This document shows, piece after piece, positions 49,501-57,710 of a DNA stretch of 64,000 nucleotides. The number at the start of each line of letters is the position of its first letter. Within the stretch, counting starts at the first letter, position 1. Below the pieces are notes generated by a model. That model did not search any database, was not told the DNA's origin, and saw nothing but the letters and a program-made list of their open reading frames with translations. The stretch spans positions 569,501 through 633,500 of the forward strand of contig JAODUO010000114.1 of NCBI GenBank assembly GCA_025642075.2, given 5' to 3'. The DNA is from Ridgeia piscesae. Taxonomy: Eukaryota > Annelida > Polychaeta > Sabellida > Siboglinidae. Both the position numbers and the translations under genes were made by a program.

Positions 49501-52500
49501 TCATCCATGGCAAGCTTGCCTGGCTTGCTGACCGACTGTATGGACACTTCAGATGGGAAGCCAACTCTTGTGATACCTGCAAGCATCATTTGACTTCTTT
49601 GTATTGTCTCAAACTAAGCTTCCTTCTGCAAGCATGTCCATTCTAAACCTTCCATAATTATACATCTTTCCTAATTAAATATTCCCTGAGCACATCTTCC
49701 CTGGCATCTTTCTTGGCTGCATCTTTTCTGATTCACTGACCACATTTTACCTGATATTATCTTCTCTGACCGAATCTTCCTTGACCACATACCTTCCCTG
49801 ACCACATGTTCCTTGACCACATACCTTCCCTGACCACATCTTCCTTGACCACATACCTTCCCTGACCACATCTTCCTTGACCACATACCTTCCTTGACCA
49901 CATACCTTCCTTGACCACATACCTTCCTTGACCACATCTTCCTTGACCACATACCTTCCTTGACCACATACCTTCCTTGACCACATCTTCCCTTACTGCA
50001 TCTTTTCTGACCACATTTTATCTGACCTTATTTTCTCTGATCACATCTTCCCTGAACATATCTTCACAGATTACATCTTTCCTAACTGCATTCTCTGACC
50101 ATGTCTTCACTGACCACATGTCCTCTGGCCACATTTTTCCTGACTATATCTTCCTGTAGACACTGACTGAACATTACACTGACACAAACAGACCGATGTA
50201 TTTACACAGACTATTATATTGCCACTGACTGGCCAGTACAGACTGACCAATACATAGACACAGACTAACCAGTACAGACTGACCAGTACATAGATACAGA
50301 CTAACCAGTATAGACTGATCAGTATATAGACATAGATTGACCAGTGCATAGAGAGATTAGACAGACTGACCAACAATTATATAGGCACAGACTGACCAGT
50401 ACAGACTGACCAGTATATAGATACAGACTAACCAGTACAAACTTACCAGTATATAGATACATTGACCAGTGCATAGGCACAGATTGACCAGTACATGGAC
50501 AGACTGACCAATCATTACATAGACACAGATTGACCAGTACATGGACAGACTGACCAACCTTTACAGACACAGACTGACCAGTATTTAGACTGACCAATTA
50601 TTGCATAGACACAGACTGACCAGTACATACAGACTGACCAATAATTACACAGACTGACCAGTACATAGACACACTGACTAATAATTACGCAGAAACAGAC
50701 TGACCAGTACATAGACAGACTGAGTAATCATTACATAGACAGAGTGATCAATCTTTACACAGACACAGACTGACCAGTATATAGATTGACCAGTACATAG
50801 ACTGACCAATACATAGACTGACCAGTACATAGACAGACTGACCAATCATTACATAGACAGACTGACCAGTATATAGACAGACTGACCAGTACATAGATTA
50901 ATCAATCATAACAGACACAGACTGACCAGTAGATAGACTGACCAATCATTACACGGACTGACCAGTACCTGTAGCCCCGTGGACGCTGGCAACACCTGAG
51001 GACTGGACATCAGCAGCAGGGAGGTTCCTGATAGCGTTGAGGTAGATGCTGCGGCGGTAGAACAGGTGGAACATCTCACTCAGACCCTCGTACAACTGTG
51101 TCGATGTCACTGACTACAACACGACGCCGACATGTCACTGAGACATGATTGTCATGTGCTAAGCATGACACAGATATAATATAATAATAATACATTCTGA
51201 CATTTCAATAGCGCCTGTATTCTTTACAAATTCGAGCTCAGAGGTGCAACAAACAAAATCATTTGGCGTCATCATAAACGGGGACAGGTGAAAGTCGTCA
51301 TTGGAACATGAAATCATTGATAATTTATGGTGAAAAAGCGATTTCAAACAAATGTTTTTATTTTTTATGAAGCGTGTCTGTAGCTTCAGATTTAATTGTA
51401 ATAAGGAGTTGATTCCAAATGGTTGGTGCAGCTGTGGAGATAGCATGTTTGCCAATATTCAGCCTAGGTTTAGGAACAAACAGTTGTTTGTACCACTATT
51501 CCAAGCAATGAAAACCAACTTAAGCAGTAGTTCTTAATTACTGTTCAGAGCAGGGAAAATGTTAAATCATACAAACATAAATATAATAACATAAGCATTG
51601 GAACTAGGAGGCTTGGGGGCTCAGCTCCCCTATGCTGAAAGTGGGGGTTAGTTCCTAATATTTATTATTGAGATTACAAAAAACTGCTTTAAAGTTGGAC
51701 TTTTGGAATAAAATTTGATAAACTTGAAATAAACTGAAAAATTAATTGTTGTGAACATTTTCAACAATACGAATGCATTCCTGATATAGCAAAATCGAGC
51801 TCGAATTGTGAAAACAGTCTCCCGTCTTCCAATGTCATGTCTCAACAAATCATGAACCAACAACAGATATTGAACTAAACGTTTGGGTTCAGCCCCAACA
51901 ATATTAATTTTATTCTGAAGTCAGTGAATAATAACACACAAAGACAGTGAGCAAAACAACTGAAAGATATGTCTTAAGTAACTTCAGAATAATGTTTACA
52001 CAACACAACTCTTATCTAATATTTATGTAGAAAACAAACACATTTTGTTTGATCATAAACTGCTCCTGTATCAAGTTTGTAGTTTGTACATTATCCACAA
52101 TGCAGTTGGTTCTGGTTCGACATCTACATACTAATGCCATCTACTGGCAGGTCTTAATTGTGCAGGAAAGTGCAAGAAATGTCACCAAGGTCAAAGATGG
52201 GGTACAATGTCAAAACTGTCAGTTTCAACTCAACTTTTTCAAACAATGCCATGCCGTCCTTAAATCTATTGAAATTAATTAAATCTTCTATTTAATTATA
52301 ATGACTACAATCTAACTGCACTAACTTACCTCATCTGAACGTTTGATCTGCACAGAATAATCAAAGCTATTGACATTCAAACCAACCCCCTGTTTCTAAT
52401 GCATGCATCCTCGTATTTGATGCATTCCTTTGTTATACATCGATTCACACACCATCTGTGATTTAAATTACCAGCTTAATGCAAGCTTAGCACTTTGTCA

Positions 52501-55500
52501 ATGCATCTTCAAACACTCTCCTTACATATTCAAACTCCCGCCCCTACACCTTCAAACCTCCGCCCCTACACCTTCAATCCCCCGCCCCTACACCTTCAAA
52601 CCCCCGCCCCTACACCTTCAAACCCCCGTCCTACACCTTCAAACCCCCGCCCCTACACGTTCAAACCCCCGCCCCTACACCTTCAACCCCCCCCAACATC
52701 TTTAAAACCATTACCCAGAGATCATCAGCCCTTTCACCTACACCATCAAACCTCCCTTTTTAAAACCACCTCTTAAACCAATTCAAGTCCCTGCCTCTAC
52801 ACTGTCAAACTCCTGCCCTACAATTCCAAACCTCCTACCTACAATATCTAGCCCTCTCCCCTCACATCTTAAACCCACCCTCCTCAGACAGCTTCAAGAC
52901 ACACCATTGTCAGATAGCACATAACATCATGTTCCTTGGTAAATAACAACATATTAGCACACTGACATTTGTTTTATATTTTCAGAGCTCATTTTCAATA
53001 TAAATTTCTCCATCTCGTCCATATGTTGCTGACAACAGTAACTTGGGTATTAAGTTCCACATGTCTATTTTGAATATAAGTCAACAATAGCTATCTAGGT
53101 AATTCTCCATAAATTGTGTGATTTCAGCAAAAATTCATATTTCATAATTTCATCTTTCAATGTGCAGGTTTTTTGACAAATAATGTAAAACTAACAATAT
53201 ATGTCCAACAGAATAAAAACAGACATTACCAGCTAAAATGACAATGTTTCTCTAAGCAGTGTTAGGTTTTAACAGTTCAAACCATATGCCATTCAATCCA
53301 AAACACACATCAAAAGCACTTTCTCAAAACAATAATTTTATAAAAAAAATTAAATTACTCAAACCAACAGAAACATTTTTTTTTTCATTAAAACACCAAA
53401 ACCATCTACCAATGTGAGCCTATTTTGGCATTTCTTCTTACGATACACTTTACTGCTGCATTTCACATAGAACAAACATATTATAATAACAAACTTGAAT
53501 GTGGGATTTGATAACCTACCAGTTTATCTGGGTTTGGTTTCTCGCAGGCATCAATGCGTATGCGGAGGTCTGCGATGGCGTTAAAGCACCTACGAGCCTC
53601 CGAGTTACTGTCAGCGACCTCGGCCTTGATCTTCACCTGTGTGTTTGTGAGCCAGCGAGCAATCCTCTCCATGAACAGCAGGTCCACCATGTGGTGCTTG
53701 AATCTACCGGGAAACACACAAGTGCTTTATATGTCCTTGATAATGACAATCTAGCTGTCCCTGCAACATCAATGGTCTGTGAGACATCCTAATGTGACAC
53801 TCAGTCCCCACTGATGTCATCAAACACTGTCTCACCAGGTGCCTCAAGGCCCAAAAAATTAATAATAATAACTTTATTTATATACTAAAATCCAGAGTAA
53901 ATCTCTGTTCAGAAGTGTTCATAGTACAATATTCAATAAAACATAACACATAACTTAGATATAAAATAATAATACAAGTAAAATATAAATAAATATAAAC
54001 AAATAAAAATAACTACATATGTATAACTTGTGAGTGTTGTACCAAGCTGAACCAGAGGGATTAAAAGTTAATTAAAAGTTACATTGATGTAAATTATATT
54101 ATGTATCAATGTAGTAAAATTAAGTATATGTATATATTAAACAAACTTTATAGTTATATGTATTAGTTAATTAATAAATAGTATGTGACTACAATAATAC
54201 ATTATTAGTTCATGTTGTTATAACAGGCTGGTGGTGTGCTTGCCAACTCATGGTCTGTACTGGTGTCATATAGAATATGGACCCCTAAGAAAATGGACTG
54301 TGGGTCCATACTCCCTACAGAATTAAATGAGAAACTGCAGAGGGAGATGTGCAGGACTGTCTTCAGACAGCAGTAACAGCTGGTCTTGGGACTACTTCAC
54401 ACTTTAATCCTTGGCAGAACTGTTCAATCGAATGGCAATTCTGTTTCTCCAGAAAGTTTCAGCCAAGCTACAATTAATCCTCAAAATTATTTATACTTAG
54501 CTACTACTGTCTGTTATAGATATTCTTTCATATAGCTGAGTGAATTGGAGCAAAGTAGAATGAACTAAACTGCCAAAGTTTGAAACAGCAACACAGGATT
54601 ATCTCGAATGAGAGCCTGATGGTGGAGCCACTGTGCCACTGTACTCCACAAACAATATGTTTACAAGACTCTAGAACTGTTTGGCCAACAAATCAAAAAT
54701 AATGTCGTGTAGGAAAAATCATATGACTACACTCTTTTTTATTGTCAAGTACATGTATGTTCAAAAAACATTTTGTATGAAAGTGTTCAGCCATTCTGTG
54801 ATACTACACAAAAACTATACTTAATTCCATTGCTGCCTGCTGCTATTTGCCACAAACTGTTTTAAATTTTGATCATTCATAGGGATAGCAGACTAAAAAT
54901 AACATATCAAAGTATTAAGCTAAATAGTGTGCATGAGACTACCTTTCCTCAAACTCGGAGGCAATCTTAGTAGCCTGGTCGAGTCTCTTCGCCTCGATTC
55001 CCTCCAGGTCTGACATAACGGAGCCCTCTGACTTGTCAATCTTTTGTGACATCTGCTCCAGCTTCTTCCTGTAGCCGTCTATCTCTTCTGGACAGAAGTT
55101 GCCACCATCGGAGAACACCCTGGCAGCAAGAACCAGAAGACACACAATCAGGTCAAAGATGTTCACTAATTTGTTATTACATTAATTTATAATAACATAG
55201 TAATATAAACATTTTGTGCTTTTTGTTATGAATATTTCCAACAATAATAATACAAACTTCCGTGAAACATAAATCTTCAACAACAGTGCTTGCAACCATA
55301 TAAAGAGCCACCAGATTTCAGTTAATTTTCCAACCGCAATCAACTCATTCCAAATTGTGATTTCAGTTTTTATGACAACTGCACACTTGTTTGACAGAGA
55401 AAAAGAAATAGCACAATATGGATTGAAGACTCTGGAACTGTCAAACTATATATGACAGTTTCTGTATTAACTTTAGAAAAAATAACTACTGGTTTGTACC

Positions 55501-57595
55501 CACTTGAAAGATTTGATGAAGCGTGCGTTTGACTCGCGCAGCATCTGTAAGGTGTCGTCAAGTTTCTGGCGGAAGACTCGGAGTGAGGCACGAATCACCT
55601 CCATGTACTTTTCTTTCTCCACCTGGAGCTGGTTGGAGAGTGCTATCAACCTATGTCAAAACAGTCATTCACATTAATGCAACTGATGTCAAACATCACC
55701 ATCTGACCATTTCCCGGAATAGCCGCATGAAATACAGAAAGCATTAAATAAATATAAATATACTTATACAGTGTCCAATCTAGTTGGAACTATTCAAGGC
55801 AGTTTACATATAAAACAACAATAAAAACAATTAGTTAAATCTATTAATTGCGTTCTTTAAAATGTTATCTTAAAGTGAATCATGTACATGTGTATAAACA
55901 AACACTTATAAAAGGAAAGGGTTGATATAAATCTAAAAGTCATGGTATGAGTTAAACTATCAATTAAATGGTATGATTAAAATATAAATGTTTTTTTCAA
56001 ACTCCTTCCAAACAGCTACATCACAATGTTTCACACATTGCTACTATTGATTAAGATGTAGTATTTTTAAAGAACCTAATGAATAGGAGAATTAAGAATA
56101 AAATATAGTTGTCATATTTCTTCCATGGGATCAGTAAGAGTTTGGCTCCAAAGATACAAACCATTTGGTAAAAACATTAACATACCACCATACACATATA
56201 CTATACAAACCATAGTGTCCCTAATAGACATGCAGTGCATGAGTGGGAAGGTTTGGGTGTGCACCAAATGTGGTCACCCACTAAATCGGCTTATGACTAG
56301 AATAGACAATTACTCTTCAGTAAGCCTGAGACATACAGTGCCTCAAAGTGAATCACCCGAGACATACTTCTTCTGAAATCAGCACCTTTACTGTGTCATG
56401 TCTTAGTACATTCTACATGTTCTTCAAATTGCCTTAATAATGTCAAATAAATGTAGTGTGAACATATAGTGGACGTTGCATTGTTTGTTTTATCCAAAAC
56501 AGCATATCAGTGTCCGACACACAATAACGAATGTTTGTGGTTTTCGAATTTATCCAAAGAGGCAGCGCTTGTTTATTGAAACACAGACGCTTGAACATGA
56601 ATTTATATGACAATTACCATGACTTCTACATGTTATCAAAGTTGCCAGTAGGACACCGCGGACAATGTATCTGGATGTTGTGACACGGATGACAATCTCA
56701 CCTTTGTCTCTAGTCAAATTCTGTTGCTTAAGTCCATCAAAATTGTTGTGTTAGTCAGTTGGCATTTAATTTAACGTAAACAAATCTGCCATTTGTTTGA
56801 TTTGCACACATGATAGCTTCTCTCTGGCAGTACCATAAAATAACAAATAAAAACCCTCTTTGTGTTAGGCATTTACATTTACCATATATTTACTTAAGAA
56901 AGTTTCTCCAGTAATGGTTCAGTTGCCCTATCCACAGTTATTATTTTCAAATTGCATTAGTCTGTGCACTGTCTTAGCTAGTAATTGTAGCGTCTACTCA
57001 TGTTGCATTTAAAATACAGAATGGCAATAATCATTGTACCTGGACATTACAGTGTAGACTACGGAGATGAACATTAATGGACTTTACTTTCACAGTTTCA
57101 ATGTACTTGGTGAACATTTAACCTGTTCATATTCAACAGAATATTAAACTTATATGTGACTTCTTCTTTAACTTAAATTGCACTTTTTTGTGACACATGT
57201 CACATGTGTTAGTTTAAAAAAGGACACTTTATTGATTGGTTTTGATACAATGTCCATATTCAAAGATAATTACTAGATACCATCACAGATAAAGTAAAAA
57301 CTTCACTGGACTATTTCACATGTAAAAAGGGGAGTGGACCTCTATTATGGATAATACGGTAATTTAGTTCAATTATACAGATTTTTTTAGATGTTAGCCT
57401 AATGTGCAACGTACTTTGATGACTTTGTGGCATTGACAAAGATAATCTGCAGAGACTCAATGTCCTGTTTGAACTTCTCCGTCAGTTTGCTGTGAGACTG
57501 GGTCATGTTGGTGAAGTCTCGCTTCAGTTCGCTCAGAGACAGTTTGATGCCCTTGCAGTGTCGTGACACGCGTTCATTGTGCATGATCAACTCGG
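20237..57595 (-). CDS. CCDC180: CCDC180-like coiled-coil protein, C-terminal part, 17 exons
   Basis: Spliced frame of 787 residues plus a partial codon, ending in TGA (plus-strand 20237-20239). Exons in transcript order: 57595-57415, 55650-55504, 55119-54943, 53703-53520, 51113-50969, 49576-49468, 49114-49029, 46817-46643, 36986-36839, 32094-31950, 26444-26284, 25127-25065, 24538-24464, 23764-23653, 23337-23221, 22405-22200, 20371-20237. All 16 junctions are GT-AG and phases match. The N-terminal half here is helical coiled coil (DUF4455-type region). The part from KKYFVFGEQPEE through YYRQKKERPVTRP, LRPQLGHP and FLTVDDV resembles the DUF4456 region of CCDC180, and between them is a disordered Ser/Arg/Gly exon. 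CCDC180 is poorly characterised, with cilium/flagellum links reported in vertebrates. I made the family call from memory of motif order, without a search. Upstream exons lie beyond the right edge. Confidence 0.75.
20800..22190. repeat. 31-bp minisatellite with degenerate exon-16-like flanks
   Basis: The homogeneous array spans about 21110-22060, ~30 copies of a 31-bp unit with core CACTGTCCTAGTGTTAACAG. Older, longer degenerate units on both sides contain minus-strand CAG|GTGAGT (22053-22061) and CAG|GTAAGT (21072-21080), copies of the exon 16 donor. Confidence 0.9.
22200..22405 (-). CDS. CCDC180: CCDC180-like exon 16, Ser/Lys-rich
   Basis: Acceptor acatgtag, donor CAG|GTAAGT. Ser/Lys-rich disordered stretch, then a helix ending HTAAVDARDKAYQ. 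Decayed copies of its 3' end and donor lie in the following intron. Confidence 0.83.
22406..23220 (-). other. CCDC180 intron, nothing recognised
   Basis: AT-rich; no repeat or RNA signal seen. Confidence 0.6.
23221..23337 (-). CDS. CCDC180: CCDC180-like exon 15
   Basis: Acceptor ctgccaccag, donor G|GTGAGT. Encodes YPTSELLRRKHAGEPLED, a family-like segment. Confidence 0.84.
23653..23764 (-). CDS. CCDC180: CCDC180-like exon 14
   Basis: Acceptor tttacgacag, donor C|GTAAGG. Encodes VMEQASIFIEKLAS and NFDNFLTVDDVIKG. Confidence 0.85.
23765..24463 (-). other. CCDC180 intron, nothing recognised
   Basis: AT-rich sequence; short open frames only. Confidence 0.6.
24464..24538 (-). CDS. CCDC180: CCDC180-like exon 13 (75 nt)
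   Basis: Acceptor tattttacag, donor CAG|GTAAGA, phase 0 to 0. Encodes SEETRRVEYLELVEQFYKQ. Confidence 0.83.
24539..25064 (-). other. CCDC180 intron, nothing recognised
   Basis: No repeats or motifs noticed. Confidence 0.6.
25065..25127 (-). CDS. CCDC180: CCDC180-like exon 12 (63 nt)
   Basis: Acceptor gatgtgtag, donor CTA|GTGAGT, phase 0 to 0. Encodes DQLRPQLGHPQKEKDLL. Confidence 0.83.
25166..25230 (-). mobile_element. LINE/SINE-type 3' tail
   Basis: The minus strand reads AAATAAAGTTATTATTATTA with a TTA-repeat end, the terminal signature of a non-LTR element. The same tail occurs at 31250-31300 (+) and 53868-53935 (-). Confidence 0.5.
25325..25545. repeat. (CA)n with CCACACC / CCCCA block
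   Basis: Two (CA)n tracts flank a C-rich block (25390-25490). On the transcribed strand this is G-rich, with many GGGG/GGGT runs. Confidence 0.95.
25745..25895 (+). mobile_element. SINE 3' fragment
   Basis: Shares the body and tail type of the SINE at 7995-8320: AAAGTGTAAAGTGCTCTGAG, then GCAATCCTAAGGAATAGATA and a GCTATATAAG end. Confidence 0.6.
26284..26444 (-). CDS. CCDC180: CCDC180-like exon 11
   Basis: Acceptor tgttgccag, donor AGG|GTGAGT. Encodes ELREQLGQFERQLAMVPGLL and a coiled coil. A 42-bp tandem array begins within about 6 bp of the acceptor. Confidence 0.87.
26446..31098. repeat. 42-bp minisatellite, ~110 copies
   Basis: Unit of 42 bp containing CTGCCTCACTGTCACAGCAG then GACAGGTGGTGG. 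Variants include GAAGGGCAGG and AGCACAGG versions. Because 42 is divisible by three and the unit lacks stops in most frames, open frames of up to ~1550 codons appear. The left edge abuts the exon 11 acceptor. Near 30064-30946 a variant recurs every 4, 6, 5 and 6 units. Confidence 0.97.
31230..31300 (+). mobile_element. LINE/SINE-type 3' tail
   Basis: Ends in AATAAAGTTATTATTATTA. The body upstream (31100-31230) is not recognised. Confidence 0.4.
31570..31905. repeat. Degenerate GGTCATGGGTCAC repeat
   Basis: About ten imperfect copies of AGGTCATGGGTCACA with variable spacers (~25-35 bp), next to the exon 10 donor. Confidence 0.75.
31950..32094 (-). CDS. CCDC180: CCDC180-like exon 10
   Basis: Acceptor cccctag, donor G|GTGAGT. 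Encodes MYYRQKKERPVTRP and a helix ending QADEYHNKCLQ, the most recognisable CCDC180 segment here. Confidence 0.88.
32115..36830. repeat. 27-bp minisatellite, ~165 copies
   Basis: Unit of 27 bp, core GACAGAGGATGTCAGTG then TTATAGAAGT. Homogeneous up to about 36660, then degenerate units reach the exon 9 donor. 27 is divisible by three, giving EVTEDVSVI-like open frames (up to 518 codons, +) and TSSVTSITL frames (-). A 23-unit, 621-bp higher-order block is visible. Confidence 0.97.
36839..36986 (-). CDS. CCDC180: CCDC180-like exon 9, start of DUF4456-type region
   Basis: Acceptor gtgttgtag, donor GAG|GTAAGT. Encodes DKKYFVFGEQPEEGEQ and GRITGVLRETLDGLLTASE. Minisatellites flank it on both sides. 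Confidence 0.87.
36990..39185. repeat. 31-bp minisatellite, ~62 copies
   Basis: Unit of 31 bp with GTGCAAGTATTCTA and AACACCATGACTATCT. Degenerate longer units (GAGTACCTGCAAGTACTC type) fill 36990-37256 next to the exon 9 acceptor. Confidence 0.95.
39186..41514. repeat. 50-bp minisatellite, ~46 copies, ending in CAG/TAG triplets
   Basis: Unit of 50 bp with GTACTGGTGAAGATGGTGG and AATAGTGGTAGTAGTGTTAG. Bases 39241-39540 and 39541-39840 are identical 300-bp blocks. (CAG)n/(TAG)n occupies 41471-41514. Confidence 0.97.
41707..41820 (-). CDS. Possible cassette exon 8b (114 nt, GC donor)
   Basis: A GC-rich island inside an AT-rich intron reads SGKKEKGAPAKPAAG then NAAAAAMNETGNEAEM on the minus strand. 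With acceptor aaaatag at 41821 and a GC donor AG|GCAAGC it is 114 nt, enters and leaves in phase 2 and would insert in frame between exons 8 and 9. The acceptor lacks a pyrimidine tract, so this may be only a chance frame or a retropseudogene fragment. Confidence 0.3.
41825..42190. repeat. Decayed tandem repeat (AAGTAGCTTAAAT type)
   Basis: About eight imperfect ~40-bp units with TTAAGTAGCTTAAATAATG separated by T-rich sequence. Confidence 0.65.
43704..43715 (+). promoter_or_regulatory. CTCF-core-like motif
   Basis: CCACAAGGTGGC followed by GTGGC; one mismatch to CCASYAGRKGGC. Isolated copy in an intron. Confidence 0.3.
44065..44241. repeat. Inverted repeat, 23-24 bp arms
   Basis: GATATCAGATTAAATTACTT (44069-44088) and its exact inverse AAGTAATTTAATCTGATATC (44219-44238) enclose 130 bp, with imperfect matching outside. 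Looks like a small hairpin/MITE-type element. Confidence 0.55.
44975..45125. repeat. Tandem ~62-75-bp repeat, 2-3 copies
   Basis: Repeats of CTCATTTCCCAAA, CACCCCATTC and AACCTATGSTGCGTGCCA. Confidence 0.75.
45165..45222. repeat. (CATGATCACA)n 10-bp repeat
   Basis: Six to seven copies of a 10-bp unit. Each contains the palindrome TGATCA, so the tract can pair with itself. Confidence 0.92.
45395..45442. repeat. (TA)n-rich tract
   Basis: Two short TATATA runs separated by ATAATTTGAATTTGAA. Confidence 0.8.
45443..46489 (-). other. CCDC180 intron 8/9, unannotated part
   Basis: AT-rich intron; no motifs recognised. Confidence 0.6.
46490..46636. repeat. Degenerate ~50-bp repeat at exon 8 donor
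   Basis: Three imperfect units with CAGTGTGRCRTGRCAACACA and AGACAGAATCAAACATA; the last runs to the exon 8 donor. Confidence 0.7.
46643..46817 (-). CDS. CCDC180: CCDC180-like exon 8, disordered
   Basis: Acceptor cgttgtag, donor GG|GTAAGT. Low-complexity Gly/Ser/Arg sequence with SDTRE repeated; phase 1 in, phase 2 out, so it joins exons 7 and 9 cleanly. Confidence 0.8.
47082..48762. repeat. 73-bp minisatellite, 23 copies
   Basis: Unit of 73 bp beginning TTTGTGAGAATGACAACATA and ending CTTTATGAATTC; copies differ mostly at a G/C/T site before TTACTTTATG. Confidence 0.97.
49004..49053. repeat. 25-bp tandem duplication across exon 7 donor
   Basis: CATTGATGTGAGGTC[A/C]GAGACTGA occurs at 49004-49027 (intron) and 49029-49052 (exon 7), one mismatch. 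Confidence 0.9.
49029..49114 (-). CDS. CCDC180: CCDC180-like exon 7
   Basis: Acceptor gttgcag, donor G|GTCAGT. Encodes TQKEKLLHDSVPEVNPEQI then LISLGPHI. The exon end is duplicated in the first bases of the intron. Confidence 0.83.
49157..49216. repeat. (GGGC)n microsatellite
   Basis: About 60 bp of GGGC/GGCA units inside the exon 6/7 intron, G-quadruplex-prone on the plus strand. Confidence 0.93.
49468..49576 (-). CDS. CCDC180: CCDC180-like exon 6
   Basis: Acceptor gcttgcag, donor AA|GTAAGT. Encodes ITRVGFPSEV, KPGKL and DDPSIGVIKTIL. Confidence 0.85.
49675..50165. repeat. 17-bp minisatellite
   Basis: Units of TTGACCACATACCTTCC, regular at 49780-49990 and degenerate on both sides. Confidence 0.9.
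50166..50968. repeat. ~20-bp degenerate minisatellite abutting exon 5 donor
   Basis: About 38 imperfect units of AGACTGACCAGTACATAG. The last unit reads straight into the exon 5 donor (GTACTGGTCAGTC on the minus strand). Confidence 0.9.
50969..51113 (-). CDS. CCDC180: CCDC180-like exon 5
   Basis: Acceptor gttgtag, donor G|GTACTG. Encodes QLYEGLSEMFHLFYRRSIYL. A degenerate repeat array begins at the donor itself. Confidence 0.85.
51175..51262 (-). mobile_element. SINE/LINE tail fragment
   Basis: The minus strand has CCTCTGAGC, then ACAGGCGCTATTGAAATG and an ATTATTATAT end, the conserved tail type of tRNA SINEs. Confidence 0.45.
51263..52527 (-). other. CCDC180 intron 4/5, unannotated part
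   Basis: AT-rich; no feature recognised. Confidence 0.55.
52528..52700. repeat. 22-bp minisatellite
   Basis: About eight copies of TACACCTTCAAACCCCCGCC with CC, producing a spurious Pro-rich frame. Confidence 0.92.
52701..53519 (-). other. CCDC180 intron 4/5 remainder
   Basis: Degenerate C-rich echoes of the 22-bp repeat to about 52880, then AT-rich sequence with nothing recognised. Confidence 0.55.
53520..53703 (-). CDS. CCDC180: CCDC180-like exon 4
   Basis: Acceptor cccggtag, donor CTG|GTAGGT. Encodes HHMVDLLFMERIARWLTNTQ and a helix ending KPNPDKL. Confidence 0.85.
53868..53935 (-). mobile_element. LINE/SINE 3' tail
   Basis: The minus strand ends ATAAATAAAGTTATTATTAT after TAGTATA and CAGAGATTTACTCTGGAT. 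Confidence 0.5.
53936..54942 (-). other. CCDC180 intron 3/4, unannotated part
   Basis: AT-rich; no feature recognised. Confidence 0.55.
54943..55119 (-). CDS. CCDC180: CCDC180-like exon 3
   Basis: Acceptor ttgctgccag, donor AG|GTAGTC. Encodes FSDGGNFCPEEIDGYRKKL then a coiled coil. Confidence 0.85.
55504..55650 (-). CDS. CCDC180: CCDC180-like exon 2
   Basis: Acceptor gacatag, donor AA|GTGGGT. Coiled coil including KEKYMEVIRASLRVF and LRESNARFIKSF. Confidence 0.83.
55757..55815 (-). mobile_element. SINE tail fragment
   Basis: The minus strand reads CTGCCTTGAATAG, CAACTAGATTGGACACTG and TATAAGTATAT, a worn version of the GCGCCTTGAG...GGCGCTATATAAGT tail. Confidence 0.45.
55816..57414 (-). 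other. CCDC180 intron 1/2, unannotated part
   Basis: AT-rich; no feature recognised. Confidence 0.55.
57415..57595 (-). CDS. CCDC180: CCDC180-like exon 1 of window
   Basis: Acceptor gtgcttcag, donor AA|GTACGT. Coiled-coil sequence with HNERVSRHCKGIKLSLSEL; an upstream exon must supply one base of the first codon. Confidence 0.82.
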
Positions 57596-57710
57596 CTGAA
57601 GCACACAAACATGCAGGCACCTTCCAGTGTGTGTCACAGTACTGTCAATGCTGTTCAACTGTGTGACTGTCCCTGGTATTTTTAGATGAGATTGTGGTGG
57701 TGGATACATT

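Noticed and set aside
49671..50712. Several minus-strand frames with GMWSRK or CVYVLVSLYW repeats
   Set aside because: Translations of the 17-bp and ~20-bp degenerate arrays.
52134..52150. CTCF-like CCATCTACTGGCAG
   Set aside because: Several mismatches to the core; not counted with the cluster.
52430..52776. Pro-rich protein frames
   Set aside because: Generated by the 22-bp C-rich tandem repeat.
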